DNA of 64,000 nucleotides, from assembly GCA_964581815.1 (NCBI GenBank), contig CAZORE010000002.1, positions 1 to 64,000 on the forward strand, read 5' to 3'. The DNA is from Trebonia sp964581815. GTDB taxonomy: Bacteria; Actinomycetota; Actinomycetes; Streptosporangiales; Streptosporangiaceae. This document shows positions 17,073-25,304 of this stretch, in pieces (the stretch's first letter is position 1; every line of letters begins with the position of its first letter). The position numbers and the translations under genes are program-made. The notes below the pieces were generated by a model, which had not been told where the DNA came from, did not search any database, and was given only the letters and a program-made list of their open reading frames with translations.

Positions 17073-18137
17073 CTACTCAAGCAGCGCGACGATCCGCTCG
17101 TAGTGCTCCGCGGGCGCGCCGTACAGCATCTCGTTGACCTTGACCCGCCGCAGGTACAGGTGCAGGTCGTGCTCCCAGGTGAAGCCGATGCCCCCGTGGG
17201 TCTGCAGCGCCTCCCCGGCCAGCACCGCGACGCCCTCGGCGGTGAATGCCTTGGCGACGCTGGCCGCTACCGTCGCGTCGGCGACGCCGGCGTCCAGGGC
17301 CATGGCCGCGTAGTAGGTCGCGGCCCGGGCGCCCTTGAGCGTGGTCAGCATGTCGGCCACCTTGTGCTTGACCGACTGGAAGCTGCCAAGCGGCCGGCCG
17401 AACTGCTCGCGCACCTTGACGTAGCCGACGGTCATCTCAAGCAGCCGCTCGCCCGCGCCGAGCGAGTCGGCCGCGCTCAGCACCGCCGCCGCGTCGGTCA
17501 GCCACTGGATCTCCGTGTCATCGGCGGACACCACGTCCGCTTCACGGACCCGGACGCCGTCAAGTACCACGTCGTACCAGCGGCGGGTCTCATCCAGGGT
17601 CCGCCGGGGCTCGACCGCGGCGCTTGCCCGGTCGACGAGCACCAAACGGTGGCCTGCGTCGCCAGACACCAGCACCAGGAACCAGTCGGCCGCGCCGGCC
17701 GACTGGACCGCGCTCGCGCGGCCGCTGAGCACCAGATCGTCACCGTCGTAGCGGCCGGCCACCGGGCCATGGCAGGCCAGGCTGGCCTTGAGGTCGCCCG
17801 CGGCGAGGGCGGCAAGCAACTCCGGCCGGGAGCCGCCGAGCCGGGCGAGGGCGAGCCCGGCCAGGGCGCTGTCCGCGAACGGCCCGGGGGCGGCCGCCCG
17901 GCCGAGTTCCTCGGCCACCAGGCACAGCTCGACCAGTCCCTGGCCCGCGCCGTCGTGCTCCTCGGGCACCGCAAGCCCGGTCCAGCCCAGCTCGGTGCCG
18001 CGCTGCCACAGCTTGTCGTCCACGTCCGTGCCAGCGGCGGCCAGCGACCGCACCAGCTGCGGCGGGCAGCTCACCGCGAGCATGCTGCGCGACACCTCGC
18101 GCAGCGCGGCCTGTTCCTCCGTCAGCTCGAAGTCCAC
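17073..18137 (-). CDS. Acyl-CoA dehydrogenase, short form
   Basis: 354-residue acyl-CoA dehydrogenase of the FadE type found in steroid and lipid loci. It starts VDFELTEEQAALREVSRSML, has a shortened middle beta domain, and ends with the EALQTHGGIGFTWEHDLHLY segment and helix. GGAG stands 5 bases before the GTG at 18137; the longer open frame upstream overlaps the neighbouring gene only as shadow. Many such short forms work as heterodimers with a partner, but no obvious partner is adjacent. Last gene of the leftward ligase / MaoC-like / dehydrogenase operon. Confidence 0.9.
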   Translation of the reverse strand: MDFELTEEQAALREVSRSMLAVSCPPQLVRSLAAAGTDVDDKLWQRGTELGWTGLAVPEEHDGAGQGLVELCLVAEELGRAAAPGPFADSALAGLALARLGGSRPELLAALAAGDLKASLACHGPVAGRYDGDDLVLSGRASAVQSAGAADWFLVLVSGDAGHRLVLVDRASAAVEPRRTLDETRRWYDVVLDGVRVREADVVSADDTEIQWLTDAAAVLSAADSLGAGERLLEMTVGYVKVREQFGRPLGSFQSVKHKVADMLTTLKGARAATYYAAMALDAGVADATVAASVAKAFTAEGVAVLAGEALQTHGGIGFTWEHDLHLYLRRVKVNEMLYGAPAEHYERIVALLE

Positions 18138-18183
18138 CTGGGCTCCATGATCTTGTCGGTCCCCGTGTTCAGGTGCGGCGCGT

Positions 18184-19491
18184 TCAGGCGTGGCGCGCGA
18201 TCTCGGCCGCCAGCAGCTCCTCCAGGGAGTCGGCGGGCGGGGCGGGCAGGTCGACCGCGCGGTCCCGCGTCGGCAGCAGCACCACCGCGCTGCCGGGGCT
18301 GGTCTGCTCGCCGCGCTGGTTCCAGCATCCCACCTCCAGGTGGACCTCGTTGCGGCCGTCCACCTGGACCTTGTCCACGACCTTGCCGCGGACCCAGGTG
18401 GTGTCGCCGATGTAGTTGAACTTGCGGTGCTCGCAGCGCAGCCGGGCCAGCCAGCCGTCATCGCCCATCCACTCGGTCAGCGCATGGGTCAGCCAGGTCT
18501 CCCGCATCGCGCCGTAGTCGTAGCTCATCGGGATGCCGAGCTCCTGCGCGCGGGCCGGGTCCCAGTGCAGCCGCTGTACGGTGTCGGGGATGTTGCGCGC
18601 GTTCGGAGGGTACAGGCCGGGTGCCTTGCGGCGGATCTTGCGGGCGATGCCGAACGCCCCCGGCGGCGTCAGCTGCATGCCCCAGCCCAGGTGCCAGACC
18701 ACCAGGTCGGTGACGACCAGCGGGCCCTTCACCCGCGGCTGGATCTCCTCGCCGATCTCGACGTCCTCGAAGTACCTGGTCTGCGGGCCGCGGCGGGTCT
18801 CGGCGTCGTAAATGGCGTCGATCTCGGCGAGCTGCTCGTCGGTGTAGGGGTCGAAGGTGACCGGCTGCTTATCTCCCGACCCGCCCGCCCCATCCGGCCC
18901 GCTCGCCCCGCCCGGTCCGCTCGTCCCACCCGGTCCGCTCGCCCCCTGCGAGCGTGACCGCGAGGTGTGCCGTTCCGCGTTGATCCAGGTGCCGCGCTGG
19001 ATGGTGACGACCTGGCCGTTGCCGTTGGCGTACAGGAAGTCGTGGGTCACGTGCGCGGTCCGGCCACCGAACCGGCTCGGCTTGTCGGCCACGCCAACCT
19101 GGGCACGGATCACTGTGCAACGGTCGCCGGCCGTCAGCGGCCGGTAGTACTCGAACTCCATCGCCGCCTGGTACGAGCCAAGGCCGGCGAACGGGTCTCC
19201 CTTGAGCTGTTCCTTCTGCTCCGCGGTCAGCGGCGGCGCCGCGTTCTCGCCCATGCAGTAGGTGAAGTTGGGCGGCGCGATCAGACCGCCCCAGCGGGTG
19301 TTCTTGCCGTACTCGGGGTCGCAGTAGAGCGGGTTGTCGTCGCCGTAGCCGTAGGCGAAGTGCCTGGTGGCATCGGCGGTCACCTCGGTGATGTGGGCCG
19401 GGTTGATGCGGAGCGGTATGCCGATCCGGCGGCGCGAGCGCTCGAACGACTCATCGGTGAGGACTCCGTACCCGGGACGTTCGGCGCTCAT
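18184..19491 (-). CDS. Two-domain MaoC/FAS1-like dehydratase
   Basis: 435-residue protein with two hot-dog domains. The N-terminal FAS1-type dehydratase-like domain spans about residues 20-180 (FAYGYGDDNPLYCDP, RWGGLIAPPNF). A second domain follows after a linker. The linker near residues 183-207 is a Gly/Ser/Pro-rich run built of GASGPGG-like units and is encoded by a GC-rich imperfect repeat. Such proteins hydrate enoyl-CoA esters. Its start overlaps the stop of the upstream ligase by 4 bases (ATGA). Acts with the adjacent ligase and acyl-CoA dehydrogenase. Confidence 0.88.
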   Translation of the reverse strand: MSAERPGYGVLTDESFERSRRRIGIPLRINPAHITEVTADATRHFAYGYGDDNPLYCDPEYGKNTRWGGLIAPPNFTYCMGENAAPPLTAEQKEQLKGDPFAGLGSYQAAMEFEYYRPLTAGDRCTVIRAQVGVADKPSRFGGRTAHVTHDFLYANGNGQVVTIQRGTWINAERHTSRSRSQGASGPGGTSGPGGASGPDGAGGSGDKQPVTFDPYTDEQLAEIDAIYDAETRRGPQTRYFEDVEIGEEIQPRVKGPLVVTDLVVWHLGWGMQLTPPGAFGIARKIRRKAPGLYPPNARNIPDTVQRLHWDPARAQELGIPMSYDYGAMRETWLTHALTEWMGDDGWLARLRCEHRKFNYIGDTTWVRGKVVDKVQVDGRNEVHLEVGCWNQRGEQTSPGSAVVLLPTRDRAVDLPAPPADSLEELLAAEIARHA

Positions 19492-21065
19492 GCGGGCTCT
19501 CCTGTCGTCCCTGTGTTCAACGGTGAAGGGCCGGGCACCTCGCTGGCCTCGTGGGAGGTGAAACCGTCGAAGTAGTGCTCGCGGACCAGCGCCCGGCTGA
19601 TCTTGAGCGAGGGGGTCCGCGGCAGCTGGTCGACCACCTTGATGGCGACCGGCCGCTGGTAGCGGGCCAGCCGGGCGGTGAGGTACTCCATGAGCTCCTG
19701 TTCGGTCGCCGGGCGCAGGAGCGTCACCGCCGCCGCCGGGACCTGGCCGAGCCGGGCGTCGGGCAGCGCCACCGCCGACGCCTCGTTGACCGCGGGGTGC
19801 GACGCGAGCGCGTCCTCGATCACGCTGGGCGGGATCTTGAACCCGCCCCGGTTGATCGCCTCGTCCGCCCGGCCGTGGATGAACAGGAACCCGTCATCGT
19901 CGACGGCGGCGAGGTCGGTGGTGCGCAGCCACGCGCCCTCCGCTCCCGGCAGCTGCCTGCCGCGCGCCTCGAGCAGGCCGCTCTCGCCGGCCGGCAGCAC
20001 CGAGCCGGTGTCCGGGTCGACGACGCGCAGCTCGATGCCGTGGTGCGCGCGCCCGGCGCTGCCGCGCTTGCGCGGCCCCCACAGCTTCTTGTCCTTCAGC
20101 GTCCACCCGGCGATCGCCCCCGCGAACTCGGTCGCGCCGTAGGAGGTGAGGACGGGGATCCGGAACCGCTCCTCGAACTCCTCGCAGAGCTCAGGCGGCA
20201 GCGGCGCGGTGCCGCAGCCGACCGCGCGGACGCTGTCGAACGTCTCGGCCGGGACCCCGGCCTGCAGCACCATCCGCAGCGCGGTCGGCGGCAGCCGCAC
20301 GTAGCCGGGACGGTGCTGCCTGACCAAGTCCATCCAGGGGTCGACCTCGAACTTCTCAAGCAGGGCGACGCTGCGGCCCTCGATCACCAGGGCGACGGCG
20401 AAGTACAGGCCGCTGATGTGCGCGAGCGACGCCCACAGGATGTCGGTCCGGCCGCGCAGGTGCGGCTCGTGGGCCTCGTCGAGGACCAGCCCGGCCGCGC
20501 GGAACGCCGCCGTCATCCGGTCGTAGGTCAGCTCAACCCGCTTCGGCCGCCCGGTCGTGCCGCTGGTCATCATCAGCACCGCGACATCGCCCGGATCCTG
20601 CAGCGACGGGGCCGGCGACCACGCGACGGGCTGGGCCGCCAGGCCCCGGTCGGCCCCGGCCCGCAGCGCGATCGCGCCAACCGCCTTAGCCGAGGCCAGG
20701 ACCGCGGCGCGGGCCCAGTCGGCGTCCTCGGCCACGATCACGTCGGGGGCCAGGTCGACGATGTCCTGCTCAAGGCCGATGTCGCCCAGGTGCGGGCTCA
20801 GCGTCACCACCTCGCGCCCGGTACCGAGGGTGGCGATCAGGGCCGCGAGCGGTCCCGGCCGGTTCCGCAGCACGATCCCGATCCGCCGGGCGTCAGGGTG
20901 CCCGGCAAGCAGGGTTTCTAGGTCGGCCACCGCATCCGAATAGAACGCCCAGTTGAACGTCAAGCCCGCAAAGAACAGCGCAGGCCTGCTCGGATCCAGT
21001 CTCGTCATCTGGCGGATCCGCCGTGAAAGCAACGAGTCGGCCCCCCGATGGGTGTGGTCGATCAT
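19488..21065 (-). CDS. AMP-dependent acyl-CoA synthetase/ligase
   Basis: 525-residue ANL-superfamily ligase. It has MMTSGTTGRPKRVELT (phosphate loop), SYGATEFAG, HGRADEAINRGGFKI, and RTPSLKISRALV where the catalytic Lys is expected. The N-terminal part is more diverged than in the ligase at 14269. First gene of a leftward three-gene operon with overlapping start and stop codons. It starts behind an AT-rich promoter facing the GntR gene. Confidence 0.9.
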   Translation of the reverse strand: MIDHTHRGADSLLSRRIRQMTRLDPSRPALFFAGLTFNWAFYSDAVADLETLLAGHPDARRIGIVLRNRPGPLAALIATLGTGREVVTLSPHLGDIGLEQDIVDLAPDVIVAEDADWARAAVLASAKAVGAIALRAGADRGLAAQPVAWSPAPSLQDPGDVAVLMMTSGTTGRPKRVELTYDRMTAAFRAAGLVLDEAHEPHLRGRTDILWASLAHISGLYFAVALVIEGRSVALLEKFEVDPWMDLVRQHRPGYVRLPPTALRMVLQAGVPAETFDSVRAVGCGTAPLPPELCEEFEERFRIPVLTSYGATEFAGAIAGWTLKDKKLWGPRKRGSAGRAHHGIELRVVDPDTGSVLPAGESGLLEARGRQLPGAEGAWLRTTDLAAVDDDGFLFIHGRADEAINRGGFKIPPSVIEDALASHPAVNEASAVALPDARLGQVPAAAVTLLRPATEQELMEYLTARLARYQRPVAIKVVDQLPRTPSLKISRALVREHYFDGFTSHEASEVPGPSPLNTGTTGEPA

Positions 21066-21129
21066 CCGTCCCGTCCTCCAGGCAGCTGGCCGTGTTGTGA
21101 TGTCATCTTGCGGCTACCGAACGTCATGA

Positions 21130-21168
21130 GCTTATAAGGTACAATCAGATTACTAAACAAAAATAACT
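21130..21168. promoter_or_regulatory. AT-rich promoter of the leftward ligase operon
   Basis: AT-rich island about 65-100 bases before the ligase start, with ATTACTAA at 21149-21156, identical to the motif at 4836-4843. Possible operator for the GntR protein encoded next to it. Confidence 0.42.
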
Positions 21169-21243
21169 GCCGTCTAGCGGGCCGCGGGTCCGGAGCCAGG
21201 AACGGGCGCGCCCGGAGACAGCGCAGCCTTTCGCCGAGGCGCT

Positions 21244-21282
21244 ACTTGTATAACTTAGATAACTCTTCTATCGTATATTGAT
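21244..21282. promoter_or_regulatory. AT-rich promoter of the gntR gene
   Basis: AT-rich stretch 30-68 bases before the GntR start. It separates the regulator from the divergent ligase operon together with the island at 21130-21168. Confidence 0.4.
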
Positions 21283-21311
21283 GGTGGCTGAAGAGCGCGG
21301 GGCCGGTCGGG

Positions 21312-22127
21312 GTGACTGCCGTGAGTTACGTTCGGGTACCCAACGGCCAGCTGGGGCAGATTGGCCAGCCGGTCCGGGCTCCCAAGACGTCCGAGCTGAT
21401 CGCGGCCCAGCTGCGCCGCCAGATCGTCCGCGGCGCGGTGCGAGCGGGGGAGAAGCTGCCGCCGGAAACCCAGCTGATGACGCACTTCGGCGTTTCCCGG
21501 CCGACGATCCGGGAGGCCTTCCGCATCCTGGAAGCCGAAGGGCTGATCGTGGTCCGGCCCGGCAGCCGCGGCGGCGCGCAGGTCGTGGCCCCCGACCAGA
21601 CGGCGGCGGCCCGCCACGTCGGCCTGCTGCTCCAGTTGCGCGGCGCGACCATCGACGACGTCTACGAGGCGCGCAAGATAGCCGAACCGGTCTGCGCGGC
21701 CATGCTCGCCCGGCGCCGGACCGAGCAGGACATCGCGGACCTGGCCGCCGTGGTGGCCGAGGTCGAGTCTGTGGTCGAGGCCAGGGGCGGCCAGCCTGAC
21801 CCGGCCCAGTGGGTGCGACTCAGCTACCGCTTCCATGAGCTGATCATGCAGCGGTCGGGGAACAAGACGGTCGCCCTGCAGGGCGCGCTGCTGCAGGACA
21901 TCGTCGCCACCCATACCGCGCTGCGGGCGTCGCGCAGCTTCGGCGAGCCCGGGTCGCCGGAGCGCTTCCGGCAAGCGGTGCAGGCCTACAAGAGGCTGCT
22001 CGCGCTGATCGAGGCGGGCGACGCGGACGGCGCCGAGCGCCTGTGGCGCAGCCACATGGACTCGGCCGCGGCCTACCTGCTCAAGGACGACCTGCGGGAC
22101 AAGCCGGTGGTCGAGCTCTTCGCCTGA
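21312..22127 (+). CDS. GntR/FadR-type transcriptional regulator (FCD domain)
   Basis: 271-residue regulator. The winged helix-turn-helix is at about residues 24-95 (GEKLPPETQLMTHFGVSRPT, then REAFRILEAEGLI). An all-helical FCD ligand-binding domain follows, with the metal-type His pattern seen in HELIMQ and RSHMDSA. FadR-type members sense acyl-CoAs or small acids. It is divergent from the ligase / MaoC-like / dehydrogenase operon and is the best candidate to bind the ATTACTAA-type motifs of this region. GTG at 21312 or 21321 are both possible starts. Confidence 0.9.
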   Translation: MTAVSYVRVPNGQLGQIGQPVRAPKTSELIAAQLRRQIVRGAVRAGEKLPPETQLMTHFGVSRPTIREAFRILEAEGLIVVRPGSRGGAQVVAPDQTAAARHVGLLLQLRGATIDDVYEARKIAEPVCAAMLARRRTEQDIADLAAVVAEVESVVEARGGQPDPAQWVRLSYRFHELIMQRSGNKTVALQGALLQDIVATHTALRASRSFGEPGSPERFRQAVQAYKRLLALIEAGDADGAERLWRSHMDSAAAYLLKDDLRDKPVVELFA

Positions 22128-22130
22128 CCG

Positions 22131-22604
22131 CTACGTCCAGTCGGCCAGGTCGAGGACGGACTGCAGCAGGGTGTACCGGGCCGGGAGCGGCGCCTGCGGG
22201 CGGGACGACAGCATCCGCAGCTTGCGCCGGGCGATCCGCCAGGTCCCGCCGTCCTCGCGGAGCCGGTCACGGAACAGCACCTCCGCCCGGTTGATGTAGC
22301 CGGGCTTGTCCTTCATCGTCCAGCGGACCCACCCGTAGCAGGTGCCCCAGATCCCCTGGCTGTCCTCGCCGACGACGTGGTTGGTGATCTCGTGCACGGT
22401 CCACGCGCAGGTGTCGTGGAACGGGATGAAGTTGCCCAGCCACGCGTCCATGCCGTCGAACACCGCGTGCGGGTAGTCGGCCCGCACGTCGGTGGTGAAC
22501 ACGGTACGGAAGAGTTCCCAGTCGCGGGCGTCGATCGCCAGGGCATACGCGTTCTGCAGCCGCATGGCCTCCACGGCGACCATGCTCAAACCGCTGGCCG
22601 GCAT
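22131..22604 (-). CDS. SnoaL/NTF2-like protein
   Basis: 157-residue NTF2-like protein. It has LAIDARDWELFRTVFTTDVR, then an N-terminal helix pair typical of SnoaL_4 or dioxygenase beta-subunit-like members, and GGTWRIARRKL near the end. The ATG at 22604 overlaps the stop of the upstream monooxygenase gene by one base (TGATG), so the two are translationally coupled. A role as partner or downstream isomerase of that flavoenzyme is possible. Confidence 0.87.
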   Translation of the reverse strand: MPASGLSMVAVEAMRLQNAYALAIDARDWELFRTVFTTDVRADYPHAVFDGMDAWLGNFIPFHDTCAWTVHEITNHVVGEDSQGIWGTCYGWVRWTMKDKPGYINRAEVLFRDRLREDGGTWRIARRKLRMLSSRPQAPLPARYTLLQSVLDLADWT

Positions 22605-23746
22605 CAGCCCGCGGAATCCTCGCTCAGGATGGCCAAGCCGACCGGCCCGTACGCGCTGCGGGCGGAGAGCATGTAGTGCTGGGTGACGGCGCGCACGTCG
22701 CGCAGCCGCCGCTGCAGGGGGCAGGACTCGAACAGCCCGGTGGTGCCGGAGATGCCGTACGCGCCCTCGACGACGGTCGCCGCCACCGACGCCGCCCGCG
22801 ACAGGCGGGCGCGCCTGATGATCGTCGCGGTGTCGTCCGGCGGGCCGAGGGGAACGCTCGCCTGGTCGTCGCGGGCGACCTGGTGCAGCAGGGTCCGCGC
22901 CATGTACAGGTCGGTGGCCAGCTGCCCGGTCATGTACTGGGCGACGGGATCTTGCGCCAGCTTGCTCCGCGACGTGGCCGGGATCTTGTTGCGGGCGATG
23001 TCGGTGATGTCGTCCAGGGCCGCCTGGGCGATCCCGATGGCGACGGCCGCGAACTCCGAGCCGAACCGCGCCCCCAGCTGCCGCTGGTCGAGCGGGTGCC
23101 GGGCGATCTTCGGCAGTTCGGCGAAGTTGCCGGTCCACTCCTCCGGGATGAACAGGTCGTTGAGCACGATGTCGTTGCTCGAGGTGCCCTTGAGCCCGCT
23201 CACGTGCCAGACGTCGTCGATCTGCACCTGGCTGGCGGGGACCACGCCCATCCGGGTGCCTGACCCGTCGTCGAGCACGCCGTGGATGCAGATGTAGTCG
23301 GCGTTGTTGGAGCCGCTGCCGAACGACCACCGGCCGCTGAACCGGTAGCCGCCCTTGTCCCGCACCGCCTTGCCGGTCGGGTTGATCACGCCGCTGTGGA
23401 TGACGTCGGGGCCGCCGGAGAAGATCTTGTCGTAGGTGTCCGACGGCAGGTAGGCGTAGAAGCTCGGCCCCTCAGAGCCGACCGCCGCCACCCACGCGAC
23501 CGAGGCGTCGGCCCGCGCCAGCTCCTCGATGACGGTCAGGCCCTCGTCCGGCCACATCTCGTCACCGCCATGGGAGCGCGGCACGTACCGGCGGAAGACG
23601 CCCGCCGACCGCAGCTTCTCCGCGAGGTCGCGCGGCACCGCCCGCGCCTGCTCGATCTCCTCGGCGCGCGCCTTGATCTCAGGCAGCAGCGCCCGCACGT
23701 TGTCAAGCACGGTTGCCTGCTGCGGCCCTGCCGCGGTTTCGCTCAT
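22604..23746 (-). CDS. HsaA-like flavin-dependent monooxygenase (acyl-CoA dehydrogenase fold)
   Basis: 380-residue protein of the acyl-CoA-dehydrogenase fold with the C-terminal domain of two-component flavin monooxygenases (group D). It has RRYVPRSHGGDEM, FSGRWSFGSGSNNADY and GLKGTSSNDIVLNDLFIP. HsaA and similar enzymes hydroxylate phenols with FMNH2 or FADH2 from a separate reductase; a reductase gene is present at 35744-36301. A generic acyl-CoA dehydrogenase is the alternative. No Shine-Dalgarno is visible before the ATG, and the tnpB element begins only a few bases upstream, so its native promoter may have been displaced. Confidence 0.82.
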   Translation of the reverse strand: MSETAAGPQQATVLDNVRALLPEIKARAEEIEQARAVPRDLAEKLRSAGVFRRYVPRSHGGDEMWPDEGLTVIEELARADASVAWVAAVGSEGPSFYAYLPSDTYDKIFSGGPDVIHSGVINPTGKAVRDKGGYRFSGRWSFGSGSNNADYICIHGVLDDGSGTRMGVVPASQVQIDDVWHVSGLKGTSSNDIVLNDLFIPEEWTGNFAELPKIARHPLDQRQLGARFGSEFAAVAIGIAQAALDDITDIARNKIPATSRSKLAQDPVAQYMTGQLATDLYMARTLLHQVARDDQASVPLGPPDDTATIIRRARLSRAASVAATVVEGAYGISGTTGLFESCPLQRRLRDVRAVTQHYMLSARSAYGPVGLAILSEDSAG

Positions 23747-23765
23747 CGAATTTGCGGCGTGGAGA

Positions 23766-23785
23766 CCCCGGTCTTCAGGCCGGGG
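23766..23785 (+). repeat. Left-end hairpin of the tnpB element
   Basis: Stem of eight pairs (one G-T) closing a TTCA loop, about 20 bases from the start codon of the HsaA-like gene. Similar in sequence and orientation to the right-end hairpin at 25042-25061. Confidence 0.6.
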
Positions 23786-23854
23786 AGGGAACGCCGCTCC
23801 CCCCTCTCGCGTGTCGGCTTATCCATCATGGACTCCTTCCGATAGAATTCGAAC

Positions 23855-25054
23855 ATGCGTACGGCATACAAGTGCCGGGCCTACCAGGATACCGAACAGG
23901 TGAGCGTGCTGAACCGCACGTTCGGCTGCGTCCGCGTCGTGTGGAACCGCACCCTGGCCTGGCGGCAGGCCCGCTACCGCGCCGAGCAGGCCAGCACGAG
24001 TTACGCCCAGGCGAGCGCCTACCTGACCGCCATGAAGGCCACCGAGGACCTGGGCTGGCTTAACGAGGTGTCCAGCGTCCCGCTGCAGCAGGCGATCCGC
24101 CACCAGCAGGCCGCGTTCGCCAGCTTCCTCGCCGGGCGCGCCCGCTACCCCCGGTACAAGTCCCGCACCGGGCGGCAGTGCGCCGAGTACACCCGGTCGG
24201 GGTTCCGGTACCGTGACGGGCGGCTGTTCCTCGCCAAGACGGGCACGCCGCTGGCGTTCGCCTGGTCGTGGCCCGACGTCGACCCGGCGTCGCTCGACCC
24301 GAGCACGGTGACGGTCTCCCGCGACCCGTGCGGGCGCTGGTACGTCTCCTTCGCGGTGGAGGTGCCCGAGTCCGCGCAGCTTCCCGCCGCCGGTGCAATG
24401 GTCGGCGTCGACCTGGGCATCAAGGACTTCGCCGTCACGTCCGACGGACAGAAGATCAGCAACCCGCGGAGCCTGGCCCGGCGGGAGCGCAGCCTGGCCC
24501 GCTACCAGCGGCGCCTGGCCCGCTGCCAGAAGAACTCGGCGAACCGCCACAAGGCCAGGGCCAAGGTCGCCCGCGCGCACCGCAAGGTCCGCGCGTCGCG
24601 GGCCGACTTCCTGCACCGCACCTCGGCCCAGCTGGTCCGCGACCATGACGTGATCGTGATCGAGGACCTGGCCGTGCAGAACATGGTCCGCAACCACTCG
24701 CTCGCCAAGGCCATAGCGGACTGCGGCTGGGGTGAGTTCCGCCGCCAGCTGCAGTACAAGACTGCCAGGGCAGGGCGGCACCTGATCGTGATCAACAGGT
24801 TCTACCCGAGCAGCAAGACCTGCTCCGCCTGTGGGCACCTGCTCGCGGAGCTCCCGCTGAGCACCCGGGCGTGGCAGTGCCCGTCCTGCGGCACCCGGCA
24901 CGACCGGGACGTCAACGCCGCGAAGAACATCCTGGCGGCAGGTCTTGCCGTTACTGCCTGCGGAGCCGATGTCAGACACCCCGGGGCCTTCCGGGTGCGA
25001 TCGGCCGTGAAACAGGAACCCCGGCTCGTGAGGGCCGGAATCCCCGTCCTTTAA
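23855..25054 (+). CDS. tnpB: TnpB RNA-guided nuclease (IS200/IS605 family OrfB)
   Basis: 399-residue TnpB. RuvC-type catalytic residues are intact: D186 (GVDLGIKD), E270 (VIEDLAVQNM) and D352 (HDRDVNAAKNI). The zinc finger is C323-x2-C326 and C342-x2-C345. TnpB cuts DNA guided by an RNA made from the element's right end, here likely ending near 25070. All catalytic residues are present, so it may be active. It stands alone between the HsaA-like gene and the IclR gene, splitting the aromatic cluster from its monooxygenase. Confidence 0.93.
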   Translation: MRTAYKCRAYQDTEQVSVLNRTFGCVRVVWNRTLAWRQARYRAEQASTSYAQASAYLTAMKATEDLGWLNEVSSVPLQQAIRHQQAAFASFLAGRARYPRYKSRTGRQCAEYTRSGFRYRDGRLFLAKTGTPLAFAWSWPDVDPASLDPSTVTVSRDPCGRWYVSFAVEVPESAQLPAAGAMVGVDLGIKDFAVTSDGQKISNPRSLARRERSLARYQRRLARCQKNSANRHKARAKVARAHRKVRASRADFLHRTSAQLVRDHDVIVIEDLAVQNMVRNHSLAKAIADCGWGEFRRQLQYKTARAGRHLIVINRFYPSSKTCSACGHLLAELPLSTRAWQCPSCGTRHDRDVNAAKNILAAGLAVTACGADVRHPGAFRVRSAVKQEPRLVRAGIPVL

Positions 25055-25061
25055 GGCGGGG
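25042..25061 (+). ncRNA. Right-end hairpin, putative omega-RNA 3' part
   Basis: CCCCG ... CGGGG hairpin overlapping the last codons of tnpB, followed by GAGTAGTCAA. In TnpB systems the guide segment begins right after the right end, so bases from about 25071 would be the guide. RNA boundaries are inferred from the family, not from data. Confidence 0.5.
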
Positions 25062-25208
25062 AGTAGTCAATGGCTTCCCTCATCGTCAGACCACGGTGAA
25101 ACCTCCACCATGCGCGAAGCTACCGTGGCTGCCCGCTCGTGTCACGAGCCACGTTCTGCTGGGCGGGACGGTCGAAAACTGGCTGGTCGGTGGCGCTGCC
25201 TGTCGGAC

Positions 25209-25226
25209 TGGTCAAGCTTTTGACCA
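25209..25226. promoter_or_regulatory. Perfect inverted repeat TGGTCAA-GCTT-TTGACCA upstream of iclR
   Basis: Seven-base perfect arms with a GCTT centre, 79-96 bases before the iclR start codon. Probable operator; candidate for autoregulation by the IclR protein. Confidence 0.5.
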
Positions 25227-25268
25227 CGTCAGTGCATTGCGGACGCGATGCCACTGTTCATATTATGT

Positions 25269-25282
25269 ACCGACCAGTCAGT
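25269..25282. promoter_or_regulatory. TetR-type operator (site 1) before iclR
   Basis: ACCGACCAGTCAGT, one of eight sites matching the palindromic consensus ACCGACCGGTCAGT in this window. It ends 22 bases before the iclR start codon. Confidence 0.6.
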
Positions 25283-25304
25283 GAAGACCGGAGGTGAGCC
25301 TGTA

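Larger units (their letters stand above)
23750..25070 (+). mobile_element. IS200/IS605-family element carrying only tnpB
   Basis: A solo tnpB unit with no tnpA transposase gene. Two similar 20-base hairpins in the same orientation mark the ends: 23766-23785 (CCCCGG ... CCGGGG with loop TTCA) and 25042-25061 (CCCCG ... CGGGG). They agree at about 15 of 20 positions, as expected for the subterminal hairpins of this family. The right hairpin and the tnpB 3' end would form the guide (omega) RNA. The exact ends are my estimate. Confidence 0.7.

Noticed and set aside
16959..18419. 486-codon open frame on the plus strand
   Set aside because: Shadow of the acyl-CoA dehydrogenase and MaoC-like genes on the other strand; His/Arg/Gly-rich nonsense without motifs.
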